A stretch of 64,000 nt of DNA. Origin: Immundisolibacter sp049322795 (GTDB lineage: Bacteria > Pseudomonadota > Gammaproteobacteria > Immundisolibacterales > Immundisolibacteraceae). The translations under genes were made by a program, and so were the position numbers. The stretch lies in contig JBMOQH010000017.1 in the NCBI GenBank assembly GCA_049322795.1, positions 1-64,000 on the forward strand. The letters run 5' to 3'. Below, one piece after another: positions 43,649-52,462 of this stretch (position 1 is its first letter; the number at the start of each line of letters is the position of its first letter). The notes under the pieces are model-generated. The model saw only the letters and a list, made by a program, of their open reading frames with translations. It was not told the origin of the DNA and did no database searches.

Positions 43649-44332
43649 ATGGCCAAATGGCAAATCCCAGCGGGCGCGACCCGCGCCATCTGGGCGATCG
43701 CCGCGGCGGGGGTGCTGGCATTCGTGCTGGCACGCTCGGGCCCGGCCAAGGGCGAGCAGCGAATTTTCCGCTACCGGGATACGCAGGGCGTGATCCATCT
43801 CGCGGGTGTCCTGCCGCCCGGCCAGGCGCAGGCGGGTTACGAGATTCTGGATGCCACGACGCTGCGCAGCCTGAGCGTCGTGGCGCCGATGCCCACCGCG
43901 CAGCAGCAGACCGAACTTGAGCAGGCCGCGGCTGCCGATGCCGCCGCCCGCCGGGAACAGGAGGATCGCCAGCGCCAAGCCGCGGTGCGGCAGCAACGCG
44001 ACACGATGCTGCTGCAGACCTACGCCAGCGAAGCGGAACTGCTCGCCATGCGGGACGACAAGCTGGCGTCATTCGGCCTCATCCAAGGCACTGTCAACAA
44101 GACGATCGGCCACCTTCGCAGCAACCTTGCACAAATGAATGCGGTCATCGCCGAGCATCAGGCGGCCGGCCGCGACGCCCCGTCCGAACTGCGTACCGCC
44201 CGCGACCAGACGGCGGCCGATCTCGCCGAGCAGGAAAGCGCCGCCGGGCGACTGCAGACCGAGCGGACCGCGCTGCGAGCGCAGTTCGAGGACGACCTGC
44301 AGCGCTATCGCGCGTTGACTGCGCCCCGCTGA
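43649..44332 (+). CDS. DUF4124-domain envelope protein (paralogue 1)
   Basis: 227 residues from the ATG at 43649. An N-terminal hydrophobic span (about 12-28) anchors or exports it. The DUF4124 segment is IFRYRDTQGVIHLAGVLPP with GYEILDATTL; after a Gln/Ala-rich linker comes a long charged helix, probably a coiled coil (about 90-225). A clear paralogue lies on the other side of pyrE. DUF4124 proteins are periplasmic and mostly uncharacterised. The role is unknown. Confidence 0.8.
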   Translation: MAKWQIPAGATRAIWAIAAAGVLAFVLARSGPAKGEQRIFRYRDTQGVIHLAGVLPPGQAQAGYEILDATTLRSLSVVAPMPTAQQQTELEQAAAADAAARREQEDRQRQAAVRQQRDTMLLQTYASEAELLAMRDDKLASFGLIQGTVNKTIGHLRSNLAQMNAVIAEHQAAGRDAPSELRTARDQTAADLAEQESAAGRLQTERTALRAQFEDDLQRYRALTAPR

Positions 44333-44498
44333 AGGTTCGGCGCGGCGCGCGCCTTGCCCTGCTCCGTCCAGCACTGCCCTGACGCATCCTCACCCTCGAC
44401 CCGGACGAGCACGAACAGACGGGCCGCGCCCCGGCCGACGGGCTATTGTCTCGCCGATAAATTAATTCAACTCATTGTCTGAAAAGGGAAACCCTGAA

Positions 44499-45143
44499 AT
44501 GGAAGCGTACCAGCGAGACTTCTTCGCCTTCGCCATCGACTGCGGCGTACTGAAATTTGGCGAGTTCACCCTAAAGTCTGGGCGAATCAGTCCGTATTTC
44601 TTTAATGCAGGGCTGTTCAACAGCGGCGAGCGCCTGCGCCGCCTCGGCAGTTTTTACGCCGCGGCGCTGGCCCGATCGGGTGTGGAGTTCGATCTGCTGT
44701 TTGGGCCGGCCTACAAGGGCATCCCGCTCGCCGCCGCCACCGCCATCGCGCTGGCCGGGGAACACGGCCGGGACGTGCCTTATGCCTTCGACCGCAAGGA
44801 GGCCAAGGACCACGGCGAGGGTGGCCTGATTGTCGGCGCGCCGCTGGCCGGGCGCGTGGTGGTGGTGGATGACGTGATCTCGTCCGGGCTGTCCGTGCGG
44901 CACTCGGCGGGCCTGATCGAAGCGGCAGGGGCCCGCCTGGCGGGTGTGCTGGTGGCGCTGGACCGACAGGAACGCGGCCAGGGCGAACGCTCCGCGGTGG
45001 CGGAGGTGCAGGCGCGTCACGGCGTGCCGGTGGTGGCTGTGGCCGGTCTCGACGAGCTGGTGCAATACATCGAGGTGTATGAAAGAAATGAAGGCCAAGC
45101 GGAATCGATACGCGCCTACCGGGCGCAGTACGGGGCCTGTTGA
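44499..45143 (+). CDS. pyrE: Orotate phosphoribosyltransferase
   Basis: 214 residues (E. coli 213) from the ATG at 44499, with AAGGGA about 10 bases upstream. TLKSGRISPYFFNAGLF, GPAYKGIPLA and the PRPP loop VVVVDDVISSG are all present. It makes orotidine monophosphate from orotate and PRPP in pyrimidine synthesis. The start of the next DUF4124 gene overlaps its 3' end by 65 bp, so the two are probably translated from one message. Confidence 0.97.
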   Translation: MEAYQRDFFAFAIDCGVLKFGEFTLKSGRISPYFFNAGLFNSGERLRRLGSFYAAALARSGVEFDLLFGPAYKGIPLAAATAIALAGEHGRDVPYAFDRKEAKDHGEGGLIVGAPLAGRVVVVDDVISSGLSVRHSAGLIEAAGARLAGVLVALDRQERGQGERSAVAEVQARHGVPVVAVAGLDELVQYIEVYERNEGQAESIRAYRAQYGAC

Positions 45144-45813
45144 GCCGTGGCGGGTGGCCGCCCTGCTCATGCTCGGCATGCTCGCCGCGGCGCCCGCTCC
45201 GGCGGGCGCCAACCGCCTGTTCCGCTACCGTGACGCCGGCGGCGTCATGCACATCGGCACGAGCCTTCCGCCGGGCCAGGCACAGGGCGGATACGAGGTG
45301 CTGGACCAGCGAACGTTGAAAGTGCTGAACGTCGTCGAAGCCGCGCCGAGCGCCGAAGAATTGCGCGCGCAGGCAGCCCAGCGCCGCGAGGCGATGCTGG
45401 CCGAGGAAGCCGCAAGAAAGTCCGTCGAGGCGAAGCGCGCGGCATTGACGGAGCAATCGCTGCGCGACCGCATGTTGCTGGAGACCTACGCGAGCGAGTC
45501 GGACCTCACGCGCATGCGCGACGCCAAACTCGAGAATCTGGACCTGATCCTGCGCGCCACCGAGAACACCATCGGCCACCTGCAGCGCAACCTCGAACGC
45601 AGCGACCAACTGCTGGCCGAGCACCAGGCAGCCGGGCGGCCGGCGCCGGCGGCGGTGGTGACGGCGCGGGCGCAGACCGCGTCCGATCTGGCCGAACAGG
45701 AGAAGGCGGCGCAGCGCACGCGTACTGGCCAGGAACAGTTGCGCGCAAGCTTCGAGGCGGATCTGGACCGCTATCGGCGCCTGACTGGCTCGCTCAAGAC
45801 CGCCACACCCTGA
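45079..45813 (+). CDS. DUF4124-domain envelope protein (paralogue 2)
   Basis: 244 residues if started at the ATG at 45079, inside the 3' end of pyrE; a GTG at 45154, after the pyrE stop, would begin directly at the signal peptide (VAALLMLGMLAAAPAPAGA). The mature region matches paralogue 1 closely: LFRYRDAGGVMHIGTSLPPG, GYEVLDQRTL, MLLETYASESDL, NTIGHLQRNLE and EHQAAGRPAP. The C-terminal half is a charged coiled coil. The true start is the main doubt. Confidence 0.8.
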   Translation: MKEMKAKRNRYAPTGRSTGPVEPWRVAALLMLGMLAAAPAPAGANRLFRYRDAGGVMHIGTSLPPGQAQGGYEVLDQRTLKVLNVVEAAPSAEELRAQAAQRREAMLAEEAARKSVEAKRAALTEQSLRDRMLLETYASESDLTRMRDAKLENLDLILRATENTIGHLQRNLERSDQLLAEHQAAGRPAPAAVVTARAQTASDLAEQEKAAQRTRTGQEQLRASFEADLDRYRRLTGSLKTATP

Positions 45814-45982
45814 GACGGCGCTGATTCGTTCGGCGCGGCGTGCCCAGGAAAGAACTTCGCGGCATCAATCAGGCACATCGACGCCCGTTGATGAAGCGCA
45901 TGGCGGACATGGGCCGCCATGCAGGGAACGGAAACTTCCACCTACAGAGTTTTCAGTGCATCCCCAGCCGACGTGCGGTGCC

Positions 45983-47317
45983 TCAGGCGGCGCCCGTCAT
46001 CAGGCGCAGCCACTGCCGGTACTGGGTGTGGGTGAAGGTTTCGTCGTCGATGTCGCTGCCGCTGAACTGCGGTGACAGGCCGATGCCGCGGGCGTTGTCG
46101 TCCGCGCCCGGCGTCACGTGTCCCATGCCGCGAAAGTGGCCCTGCAGGTACGGCACCCGCGAGGCCTTGAAGCCGCGCTGGCAGGCTTCCATCACCGCCT
46201 GATCGTCCGGCGTCGCCAAACCCGCCGGCCCCAGAAAATCCTCGAACTGGCGCAGGCGCCGCTCGCGCGCGGCCTGCGGCTCGCCCCGGGGCGCCACGCA
46301 GTACACCTCCACCAGCGTCTCGCCCACCGACAGCGGGTGCACCATGCGCACCGTGCTCGAGGACTGGTCCATGATCAGCAGGTTCGGGAACACCACCAAG
46401 TTGCGCACCGAGTCGATCATCCAGCGCGCCCGGTCGGGACCAAACTCGCGCGTGATGCGCTCGCGCTGGAAGCCGAGTGGCCGGTCGTCCCCATTCGGCA
46501 TGACGGCCCAGTCCATGCTGTGGCCGTTCTCGAACTGGTAGCTGCCGCCCGGCAGGCTGGCCATCTGCGTCGGGTCGATGGTCTTGATGGCATTGGCGGC
46601 CTTTTTCTGCCTCTCCAGGATCAGGCCGATGTAGCTCGTGTGCACCGGGAAGAAGTGGTAGCCGTCGATGTTCTCGAGCTGCATCTTCCAGTTGGCGCGG
46701 CAGGTGTAGCGGATGGCGCCACGCAGCAGTTCGAGGCCGTCCGGCGACTGGTCGACCATGGCGTCGATGACCGCCGCCGAGCCGCCCAGATGCTGCCCGA
46801 TGGGCGGCACGGCGTCGTTCAGGCTGCCGAAGATGAAGCCGCGGTAGACGCCGACCTTCACCCGCGCGAGGTCGTGCGACAGGCCCTTGAAGTAGTCCGG
46901 ATAACTCCCGCGCGGCTCGGCGTCGACGTTCACGCAGCGGCCGCTGCTGTCGTACACCCAGCCGTGGTAGGGGCAGGTCAGGGTGCGCTTGTTGCCGCGC
47001 TTGCTGGCGGTGAGTTCCGCGCCGCGGTGCGAGCAGCTGTTGAGAAACGCATGGACCTGCCCATCCTCGCCGCGGGTGACCAGTACCGGTTTCTGGCCGA
47101 TGCGGGCGGCGACGAAGTCGTGCGCGTTCGGAATCTGGCTTTCATGCGCGAGATACACCCAGGTCGCCTCGAAGATGTTGCGCATCTCGAGCTCGAAGAT
47201 GGCCGGGTCGGAAAAGATGCGCCGGGCGACCTCGAACTTGCCCTCGTCGGGCGCGTCCTGCACGCAGTCAAGCAGCTCGGCGAGGTTCAGGCCGGCGCGG
47301 TCGGTCATCTGGTCCAT
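45983..47317 (-). CDS. Rieske ring-hydroxylating oxygenase alpha subunit, BenA/AntA-like, without linked beta subunit
   Basis: 444 residues. Rieske ligands are C95-x-H97 and C115-x2-H118 (SCSHRGAEL, CPYHGWVY). The mononuclear iron site has D218, H221 and H226 in ENIDGYHFFPVH. Overall length and motifs resemble benzoate/anthranilate 1,2-dioxygenase large subunits. The only space downstream is 170 bp without an ORF, and upstream lies the isochorismatase-like gene 63 bp away on the same strand, so no beta subunit is encoded beside it. It may work as alpha3 or borrow a beta subunit. Substrate unknown. Confidence 0.92.
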   Translation of the reverse strand: MDQMTDRAGLNLAELLDCVQDAPDEGKFEVARRIFSDPAIFELEMRNIFEATWVYLAHESQIPNAHDFVAARIGQKPVLVTRGEDGQVHAFLNSCSHRGAELTASKRGNKRTLTCPYHGWVYDSSGRCVNVDAEPRGSYPDYFKGLSHDLARVKVGVYRGFIFGSLNDAVPPIGQHLGGSAAVIDAMVDQSPDGLELLRGAIRYTCRANWKMQLENIDGYHFFPVHTSYIGLILERQKKAANAIKTIDPTQMASLPGGSYQFENGHSMDWAVMPNGDDRPLGFQRERITREFGPDRARWMIDSVRNLVVFPNLLIMDQSSSTVRMVHPLSVGETLVEVYCVAPRGEPQAARERRLRQFEDFLGPAGLATPDDQAVMEACQRGFKASRVPYLQGHFRGMGHVTPGADDNARGIGLSPQFSGSDIDDETFTHTQYRQWLRLMTGAA

Positions 47318-47380
47318 GGCGGTTCTCCTGCTCTGGGTGCGGCCGGCTCTGTTGGCCGGCCTGTTGGGTATGAGTGACGG

Positions 47381-47992
47381 TCAGCCGAGCGCGGCGATGA
47401 TGTCGGCCGCGGTGGCGATGTCGCAGCGGCCGGCCATGCGCCTGACGGTGATCTCGTGCGCCTCCTGGGTGCCGCATACGCAGCAGTCCTCGGCCAGGAT
47501 GTTGCTGTAACCCCGATCGCAGGCGTCCCAGTGCGTGGACTCGACCACCGCGTCGGTGCTCACGCCGGACAGGATGACATCCGTGATGCCCCGGCTGTCG
47601 AGCACCTCCTGCAGGCCGGAGCTCACGAAGGCGCTGAAGATGCACTTGTAGACCACGATCTCGCCCGGCAGCGGCTTGACCAGGTCGGCCGGATCGCCGC
47701 CCCAGGTGCCGCGCTTGCACACGTTGCCGCCGCCGACCAGCTGAAAGAACCCGCCGCGGTGAGGCATGCGCGGCTGCACGCCGGCTTCGAGATCGATCAG
47801 CACGTGGATCACCGGCACGCCCTTGGCGCGGCAGGCGTCCATCAGGCCACGCAGCTTGTTGAGCATGCCGGTCTGCTGGATCATCCCGGCAAAGCCCAAC
47901 GCCTGTGCCATGGGGGAGTCGGGATGGGTGATGTCGTTTTGCACGTCCATGACCAGAAGCGCGGTCTTGGATCTGTCGATGGTGATCGTCAT
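47381..47992 (-). CDS. Isochorismatase-family protein lacking the catalytic cysteine
   Basis: 203 residues from the ATG at 47992. The catalytic Asp16 (LLVMDVQND) and Lys (VVYKCIFSAF, about 116) are in place. The third residue, normally Cys in G-V-x-T-x-x-C-V-x-x-T, is Val149 here (GVSTDAVVEST). True isochorismatases also lack this Cys, whereas amidases need it. So it is not a standard cysteine amidase; vinyl-ether-type hydrolysis or a non-catalytic role are possible. It is probably co-transcribed with the Rieske alpha gene downstream. Confidence 0.85.
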   Translation of the reverse strand: MTITIDRSKTALLVMDVQNDITHPDSPMAQALGFAGMIQQTGMLNKLRGLMDACRAKGVPVIHVLIDLEAGVQPRMPHRGGFFQLVGGGNVCKRGTWGGDPADLVKPLPGEIVVYKCIFSAFVSSGLQEVLDSRGITDVILSGVSTDAVVESTHWDACDRGYSNILAEDCCVCGTQEAHEITVRRMAGRCDIATAADIIAALG

Positions 47993-48100
47993 GAAGTTCC
48001 TCTTGGGGCACGGTCGCGAAGACCTGAACGAACGATTGGATTCTAGGGGCGGCTGTGGCGGGCGGCAATCAATGGCGCACATCCGACGACGAGGTGATTC

Positions 48101-50533
48101 ATGAACAGCCTGCTGTGGCTTGTCTTGCTGCTGCTGGTCGGCAGCGTGGCGGCGTACCGGCAACTCGGCCGCGCGCCGGCCATGACAGTGCTCGGCGCGA
48201 CGCTCCTGCTCGCAACCATCGGCGACCTGACGTTGTGGCTGGCCGTGCCCCTTTGGCTGCTGTGGGCGGCGGCAACGGTCCTGCTGCATGCCGACGACTG
48301 GCGGCGCAGCTATCTCACCGCCCCGCTGCTGGCTTTTTACCGCCGCCAGCTGCCGACGCTGTCCGACACCGAGCGCGAGGCCATGGAAGCCGGCAGCGTG
48401 TGGTGGGAGCGCGAGCTGTTCTCGGGTCGCCCGGACTGGGAGCGGCTGCACGACTTCGCCGACCGCCCGTTGCGCGCGGACGAGCAGGCTTTCCTGGACG
48501 GCCCGGTGGAGCGGCTGTGCGAGCGGCTCGACGACTGGCGCATCACGCACGTCGACGCCGATCTGCCGCCCGACGTGTGGCGCACGCTGCGGGATGAAGG
48601 CTTCTTCGGTCTGCTGATCCCCGCCGAGTATGGCGGCATGGGCTTCAGCCACCGCGCCCATTCCGCCGTGGTGATGAAGCTCGCCAGCCGCAGCGTGACG
48701 GCCGCCATCACGGCAATGGTGCCGAATTCGCTGGGCCCGGGCGAGCTGCTGCGCCACTACGGCACGCAGGCTCAGAAGGACCACTACCTGCCGCGCCTGG
48801 CGCGGGGTGAGGACATTCCCTGCTTTGCGCTGACCGGCCCGCAGGCCGGCTCGGACGCGGGCGCCCTGCCCGATATCGGCGTGGTGTGCCGCGGCCAGCA
48901 CGAGGGACGCGAGGTACTCGGCGTGCGCCTCACCTTCGAGAAACGCTACATCACGCTCGCGCCGGTGGCGACGCTGATCGGCCTCGCCTTTCGGCTGCGC
49001 GATCCGGACGGTCTGCTTGGCGGCGCGGTCGAGCGCGGCATTACCGTGCTGCTGCTGCCGGCCGACACGCCGGGCGTCGAGCGCGGCGAGCGACACCTGC
49101 CGCTCGACGTGCCGTTCCAGAACGGCCCGCTGCACGGCCGGGACGTGTTCGCGCCGCTCGACTGGATCATCGGCGGCGAGGCCGGCATCGGCCGCGGCTG
49201 GCAGATGCTGGTGAGCTGCCTGTCGGAAGGTCGGGGCATTTCGCTGCCGGCGCTCTCCACCGGCGTCGCCAAGGTCGCCGCCCGCCACACCGGGGCCTAT
49301 GCGCGGGTGCGCGAGCAGTTCGGGCTGCCGATCGGCCGTTTCGAGGGCGTGCAGGAAGCGCTGGCGCGCATCGGCGGGCGCTGCTACCAGATGGACGCCG
49401 CGCGGCGCCTGACGCTGCACGGTCTCGACGCCGGCGAGCGGCCGGCGGTCGTGACAGCGATCCTGAAATACCAGCTCACCGAGCGCGGCCGGCAGGTCGT
49501 CGCGGACGCGATGGACATACAGGCCGGCGGCGGCGTGATGATGGGTCCGCGCAACTTCATGGGCCGATATCACCAGGTGATGCCGGTGGCGATCACGGTC
49601 GAGGGCGCCAACATCCTCACGCGCAACCTCATCATCTTCGGCCAGGGTGCGGTGCGGGCGCATCCCTACCTGCTGGACGAGATGCAGGCGGCGCAGGAGG
49701 ACGACGCCGAACAGGCGCTCGAGCGTTTCGATCCGCTGCTGCTGGCCCACGGCGCCTACGCGCTCGGCAACGCGGCGCGCGGCTTCTGGCTGGGTGTGAC
49801 CCGCGGCCGCCTGGCGCAGGTGCCCGGTGAAGGGGAGATCGGCCGCTTTCAGCAACGCCTGTCATGGCTGAGCGCCGCGTTCGCTTTCGCGGCCGACGTG
49901 ACGCTGCTGGTCGTGGGCGGGGATCTGAAACGCCGCGAACGGCTGTCGGCCCGCCTGGGCGACGTGCTGTCCGAGCTTTACCTCGCCAGCGCCGCGCTGT
50001 GGCAGCACGAACAGGCCGGTCAACCGCAGGACGACCTGCCGCTGCTGCGCTGGGCGCTCGACGATTGTCTGTGCCGGGCCGCCGATGCGCTGGACGGGCT
50101 GTTCGCCAACTACCCGAAGCGCTGGCTGGGGTGCCTGCTGCGCGGTCTGCTGTTCCCAAGCGGACGCCCGCGCCGCCCAGACGACGCGCTCGACCGGCAG
50201 GTCGCCGAACTGCTGCTCGTCCCCAGCGAAACACGCGATCGGCTGACCGCTGGCATTTATCTCAACGCCGACGCCGACGAAGCCACCGGGCGTCTCGAGC
50301 TGGCCATGACCCAGGCCGATGCCGCCAACCTTGCGCAGCGCGCGCTGCGCGGGGCGGTCAAATCGGGCGCGGTCGCCGACGGCGCCGACGAGGAACTGCT
50401 GGCGCAGGCGCGCGCCGCGGGCGTGCTCGACGCCCAGCAAGCCGACGTCCTGGCGCAATACCAGGCGCTCGTGCGTGAAATCATCGCCGTCGACGCTTTC
50501 CCCGCGGAAAGCCTCAAACGCCCCGGTGCGTGA
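48101..50533 (+). CDS. fadE: FadE-type long-chain acyl-CoA dehydrogenase
   Basis: 810 residues (E. coli FadE 814). Two N-terminal hydrophobic segments (about 1-60) anchor it at the membrane. The dehydrogenase core has FFGLLIPAEYGGMGFS, CFALTGPQAGSDAG, and EKRYITLAPVATLIGLAF. The C-terminal extension of about 250 residues is specific to FadE (DUF1974). It performs the first oxidation of fatty-acid beta-oxidation. The acyl-CoA ligase gene overlaps its stop by one base (TGATG), linking activation and oxidation in one transcript. Confidence 0.95.
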   Translation: MNSLLWLVLLLLVGSVAAYRQLGRAPAMTVLGATLLLATIGDLTLWLAVPLWLLWAAATVLLHADDWRRSYLTAPLLAFYRRQLPTLSDTEREAMEAGSVWWERELFSGRPDWERLHDFADRPLRADEQAFLDGPVERLCERLDDWRITHVDADLPPDVWRTLRDEGFFGLLIPAEYGGMGFSHRAHSAVVMKLASRSVTAAITAMVPNSLGPGELLRHYGTQAQKDHYLPRLARGEDIPCFALTGPQAGSDAGALPDIGVVCRGQHEGREVLGVRLTFEKRYITLAPVATLIGLAFRLRDPDGLLGGAVERGITVLLLPADTPGVERGERHLPLDVPFQNGPLHGRDVFAPLDWIIGGEAGIGRGWQMLVSCLSEGRGISLPALSTGVAKVAARHTGAYARVREQFGLPIGRFEGVQEALARIGGRCYQMDAARRLTLHGLDAGERPAVVTAILKYQLTERGRQVVADAMDIQAGGGVMMGPRNFMGRYHQVMPVAITVEGANILTRNLIIFGQGAVRAHPYLLDEMQAAQEDDAEQALERFDPLLLAHGAYALGNAARGFWLGVTRGRLAQVPGEGEIGRFQQRLSWLSAAFAFAADVTLLVVGGDLKRRERLSARLGDVLSELYLASAALWQHEQAGQPQDDLPLLRWALDDCLCRAADALDGLFANYPKRWLGCLLRGLLFPSGRPRRPDDALDRQVAELLLVPSETRDRLTAGIYLNADADEATGRLELAMTQADAANLAQRALRGAVKSGAVADGADEELLAQARAAGVLDAQQADVLAQYQALVREIIAVDAFPAESLKRPGA

Positions 50534-52311
50534 TGGCCGCAGCGCACGATTCCATCCCCTGGCAGCAGGCCGGCACCTTGGCCGGCCTGCTGCGCGAGCG
50601 CGTCGCGCGCAGCCCGCAGGCGGTCGCCTATCGCTACTTCGCGGACGACGCCTGGCGTTCACTGACCTGGGCCGAGGTCGCCGGGCGGGTCGGGCGTTTT
50701 CAGGCCGCCCTGCGTGCCGAGCGCCAGCCGCCCGGCGCGCGGGTGGCGATGATGCTGCCGAACGGCCCGGACTGGGTGTGTTTCGACATGGCCGCGCTGG
50801 CGCTGGGGCTGGTGACCGTGCCCATTTACGCCGCCGATCGGCCCGACAACGCCGCCTACCTGCTCGAGCACTCCGGCGCCGAATTGCTGCTGGCCGAATC
50901 AGCCGCGCACTGGCAGGCGCTGCTGCCGCACGGGTATCTGGGCGCGCTGCAGCGCGTGGTGTTGGCCGAGGGCGACGCCGACGACGACCGCGTGGTATCG
51001 CTGATGCACTGGTTGCCCGCGGCCGGCGAGTTCGCCGTCGAATGCCACGACGGCGAGGCGCTGGCCAGCATCGTCTACACCTCCGGCACCACCGGCCGGC
51101 CCAAGGGCGTGATGCTGCGCCACCGCAACCTGCTGTGGAACGCCGCCGCCGCCGAGCGCATGTCGCCGGTCACGCCGGACGATCTGTTCCTGTCCTTCCT
51201 GCCGCTGTCGCACACGCTCGAGCGCACGGTAGGCTATTACCTGCCGCTGCTGGCCGGCGCCACGGTGGCCTTCGGCCGCGGCATTGCCCATCTGGCGGAC
51301 GACCTGCGCACCGTGCGCCCCACCGTGCTGATTTCCGTGCCGCGCGTGTTCGAACGCAGCGCCATCGCCATACGGGATGCCATCGGTGCCCGCGCAGCGC
51401 CGCTGCGCTGGCTGTTCGGAGCCCTGCTCCGGCTCGGCTGGCGGGATTTCGAGCACGCCCAGGGTCGCGCGCCCGGCACGCCGCTGCTCGCGCTGACGCC
51501 CTTGCTGCGGCGCGTGCTGGCAGGGCCGGTGCTGGCGCGCATGGGCGGGCGCCTGCGCGTGGCCATCTGCGGCGGCGCGGCGCTGCCGCCCGACGTGGCG
51601 CGCCTGTTCATCAGTCTCGGCCTGCCCCTGCTGCAGGGTTACGGCCTGACCGAAGCGAGCCCGGTGCTGAGCGTGAACACGCTCGCGTCCAACCGGCCGG
51701 ACAGCATCGGCCTGCCGCTGCCGGACGTGGAGCTGCGCCTCGCCGACGGTGGCGAACTGCTGGCGCACAGCCCGGGCGTGATGGCCGGCTACTGGCACGA
51801 TTCCAACGCCACCGCCGCGGTGCTGCAGGCGGACGGCTGGCTGCGCACCGGCGACATCGCCGTGCAGCGCGACCGGCACTGGTACATCACCGGCCGCCTG
51901 AAGGACATCATCGTGCTGGCCAACGGCGAGAAAGTGCCGCCGGTGGACGTGGAACACGCGCTGATGCTCGACCCGCTGGTTCATCAGGCGCTTCTGGTCG
52001 GCGAGGGTCGCCCTCATCTGGCCGCCGTGCTGGTGCTGCACCGCAAACCCTGGGCCGAGCTCGCGCGGTCCCTCGACCTCGATCCCGACGATCCGGCCAG
52101 TCTCTTGGACCAAAGCGCCGAGCGGGCCGTGCTGGCGCGCGCCGAGTCGGCCCTGCATGCGTTTCCTGGCTATGCGCGCCTGCGGCGCGTGCACCTGACG
52201 CTCGACGAGTGGACCGAAGCCAACGGCCTGCTCACCGCCACGCAGAAAGCACGCCGTGGCGCGCTGCTGGAGCGCTACGCGACGCCGATCGACCAGCTGT
52301 ACCGGCACTGA
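50533..52311 (+). CDS. AMP-binding long-chain fatty acid-CoA ligase
   Basis: 592 residues. The phosphate loop YTSGTTGRPKG is at 182-192; LLQGYGLTEASPVLS and GWLRTGDIAVQRD are the later adenylate motifs, and GRLKDIIVLANGEKVPP marks the hinge. It adenylates a carboxylic acid and transfers it to CoA, providing substrate for the upstream FadE. Overall layout is the FAA/long-chain type; chain-length preference is not readable. Translation is coupled to fadE through the overlapping stop/start; a GTG three bases earlier is also possible. Confidence 0.92.
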   Translation: MAAAHDSIPWQQAGTLAGLLRERVARSPQAVAYRYFADDAWRSLTWAEVAGRVGRFQAALRAERQPPGARVAMMLPNGPDWVCFDMAALALGLVTVPIYAADRPDNAAYLLEHSGAELLLAESAAHWQALLPHGYLGALQRVVLAEGDADDDRVVSLMHWLPAAGEFAVECHDGEALASIVYTSGTTGRPKGVMLRHRNLLWNAAAAERMSPVTPDDLFLSFLPLSHTLERTVGYYLPLLAGATVAFGRGIAHLADDLRTVRPTVLISVPRVFERSAIAIRDAIGARAAPLRWLFGALLRLGWRDFEHAQGRAPGTPLLALTPLLRRVLAGPVLARMGGRLRVAICGGAALPPDVARLFISLGLPLLQGYGLTEASPVLSVNTLASNRPDSIGLPLPDVELRLADGGELLAHSPGVMAGYWHDSNATAAVLQADGWLRTGDIAVQRDRHWYITGRLKDIIVLANGEKVPPVDVEHALMLDPLVHQALLVGEGRPHLAAVLVLHRKPWAELARSLDLDPDDPASLLDQSAERAVLARAESALHAFPGYARLRRVHLTLDEWTEANGLLTATQKARRGALLERYATPIDQLYRH

Positions 52312-52319
52312 TCCGCAGC

Positions 52320-52348
52320 TCGAAAAGGGCTGCCCTGCCCTTCTTCGA
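52320..52348 (+). terminator. Hairpin after the acyl-CoA ligase gene
   Basis: TCGAAAAGGGC and GCCCTTCTTCGA pair over 11 bp with one bulged base and a 6-base loop, nine bases after the stop codon. There is no T tract. The remaining 115 bp to the convergent thiO gene hold nothing I recognise. Confidence 0.45.
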
Positions 52349-52462
52349 CCCGGCGCCTCGCCGCGCATGTGCGCAACGGCCTGCGAAGATCAAACACGCT
52401 CAGTGCGCGATCGTCGTGCACGCCATCCATGGCTTGCCCCCGTGGGAAGCGGCGATCCGCTG

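Noticed and set aside
45814..45982. Beta subunit for the second Rieske oxygenase
   Set aside because: Only about 170 bp are available and no frame resembles a ring-hydroxylating small subunit.
48405..48425. Another GTGGGAGC REP core
   Set aside because: It is inside fadE coding sequence without a palindrome, so a chance match.
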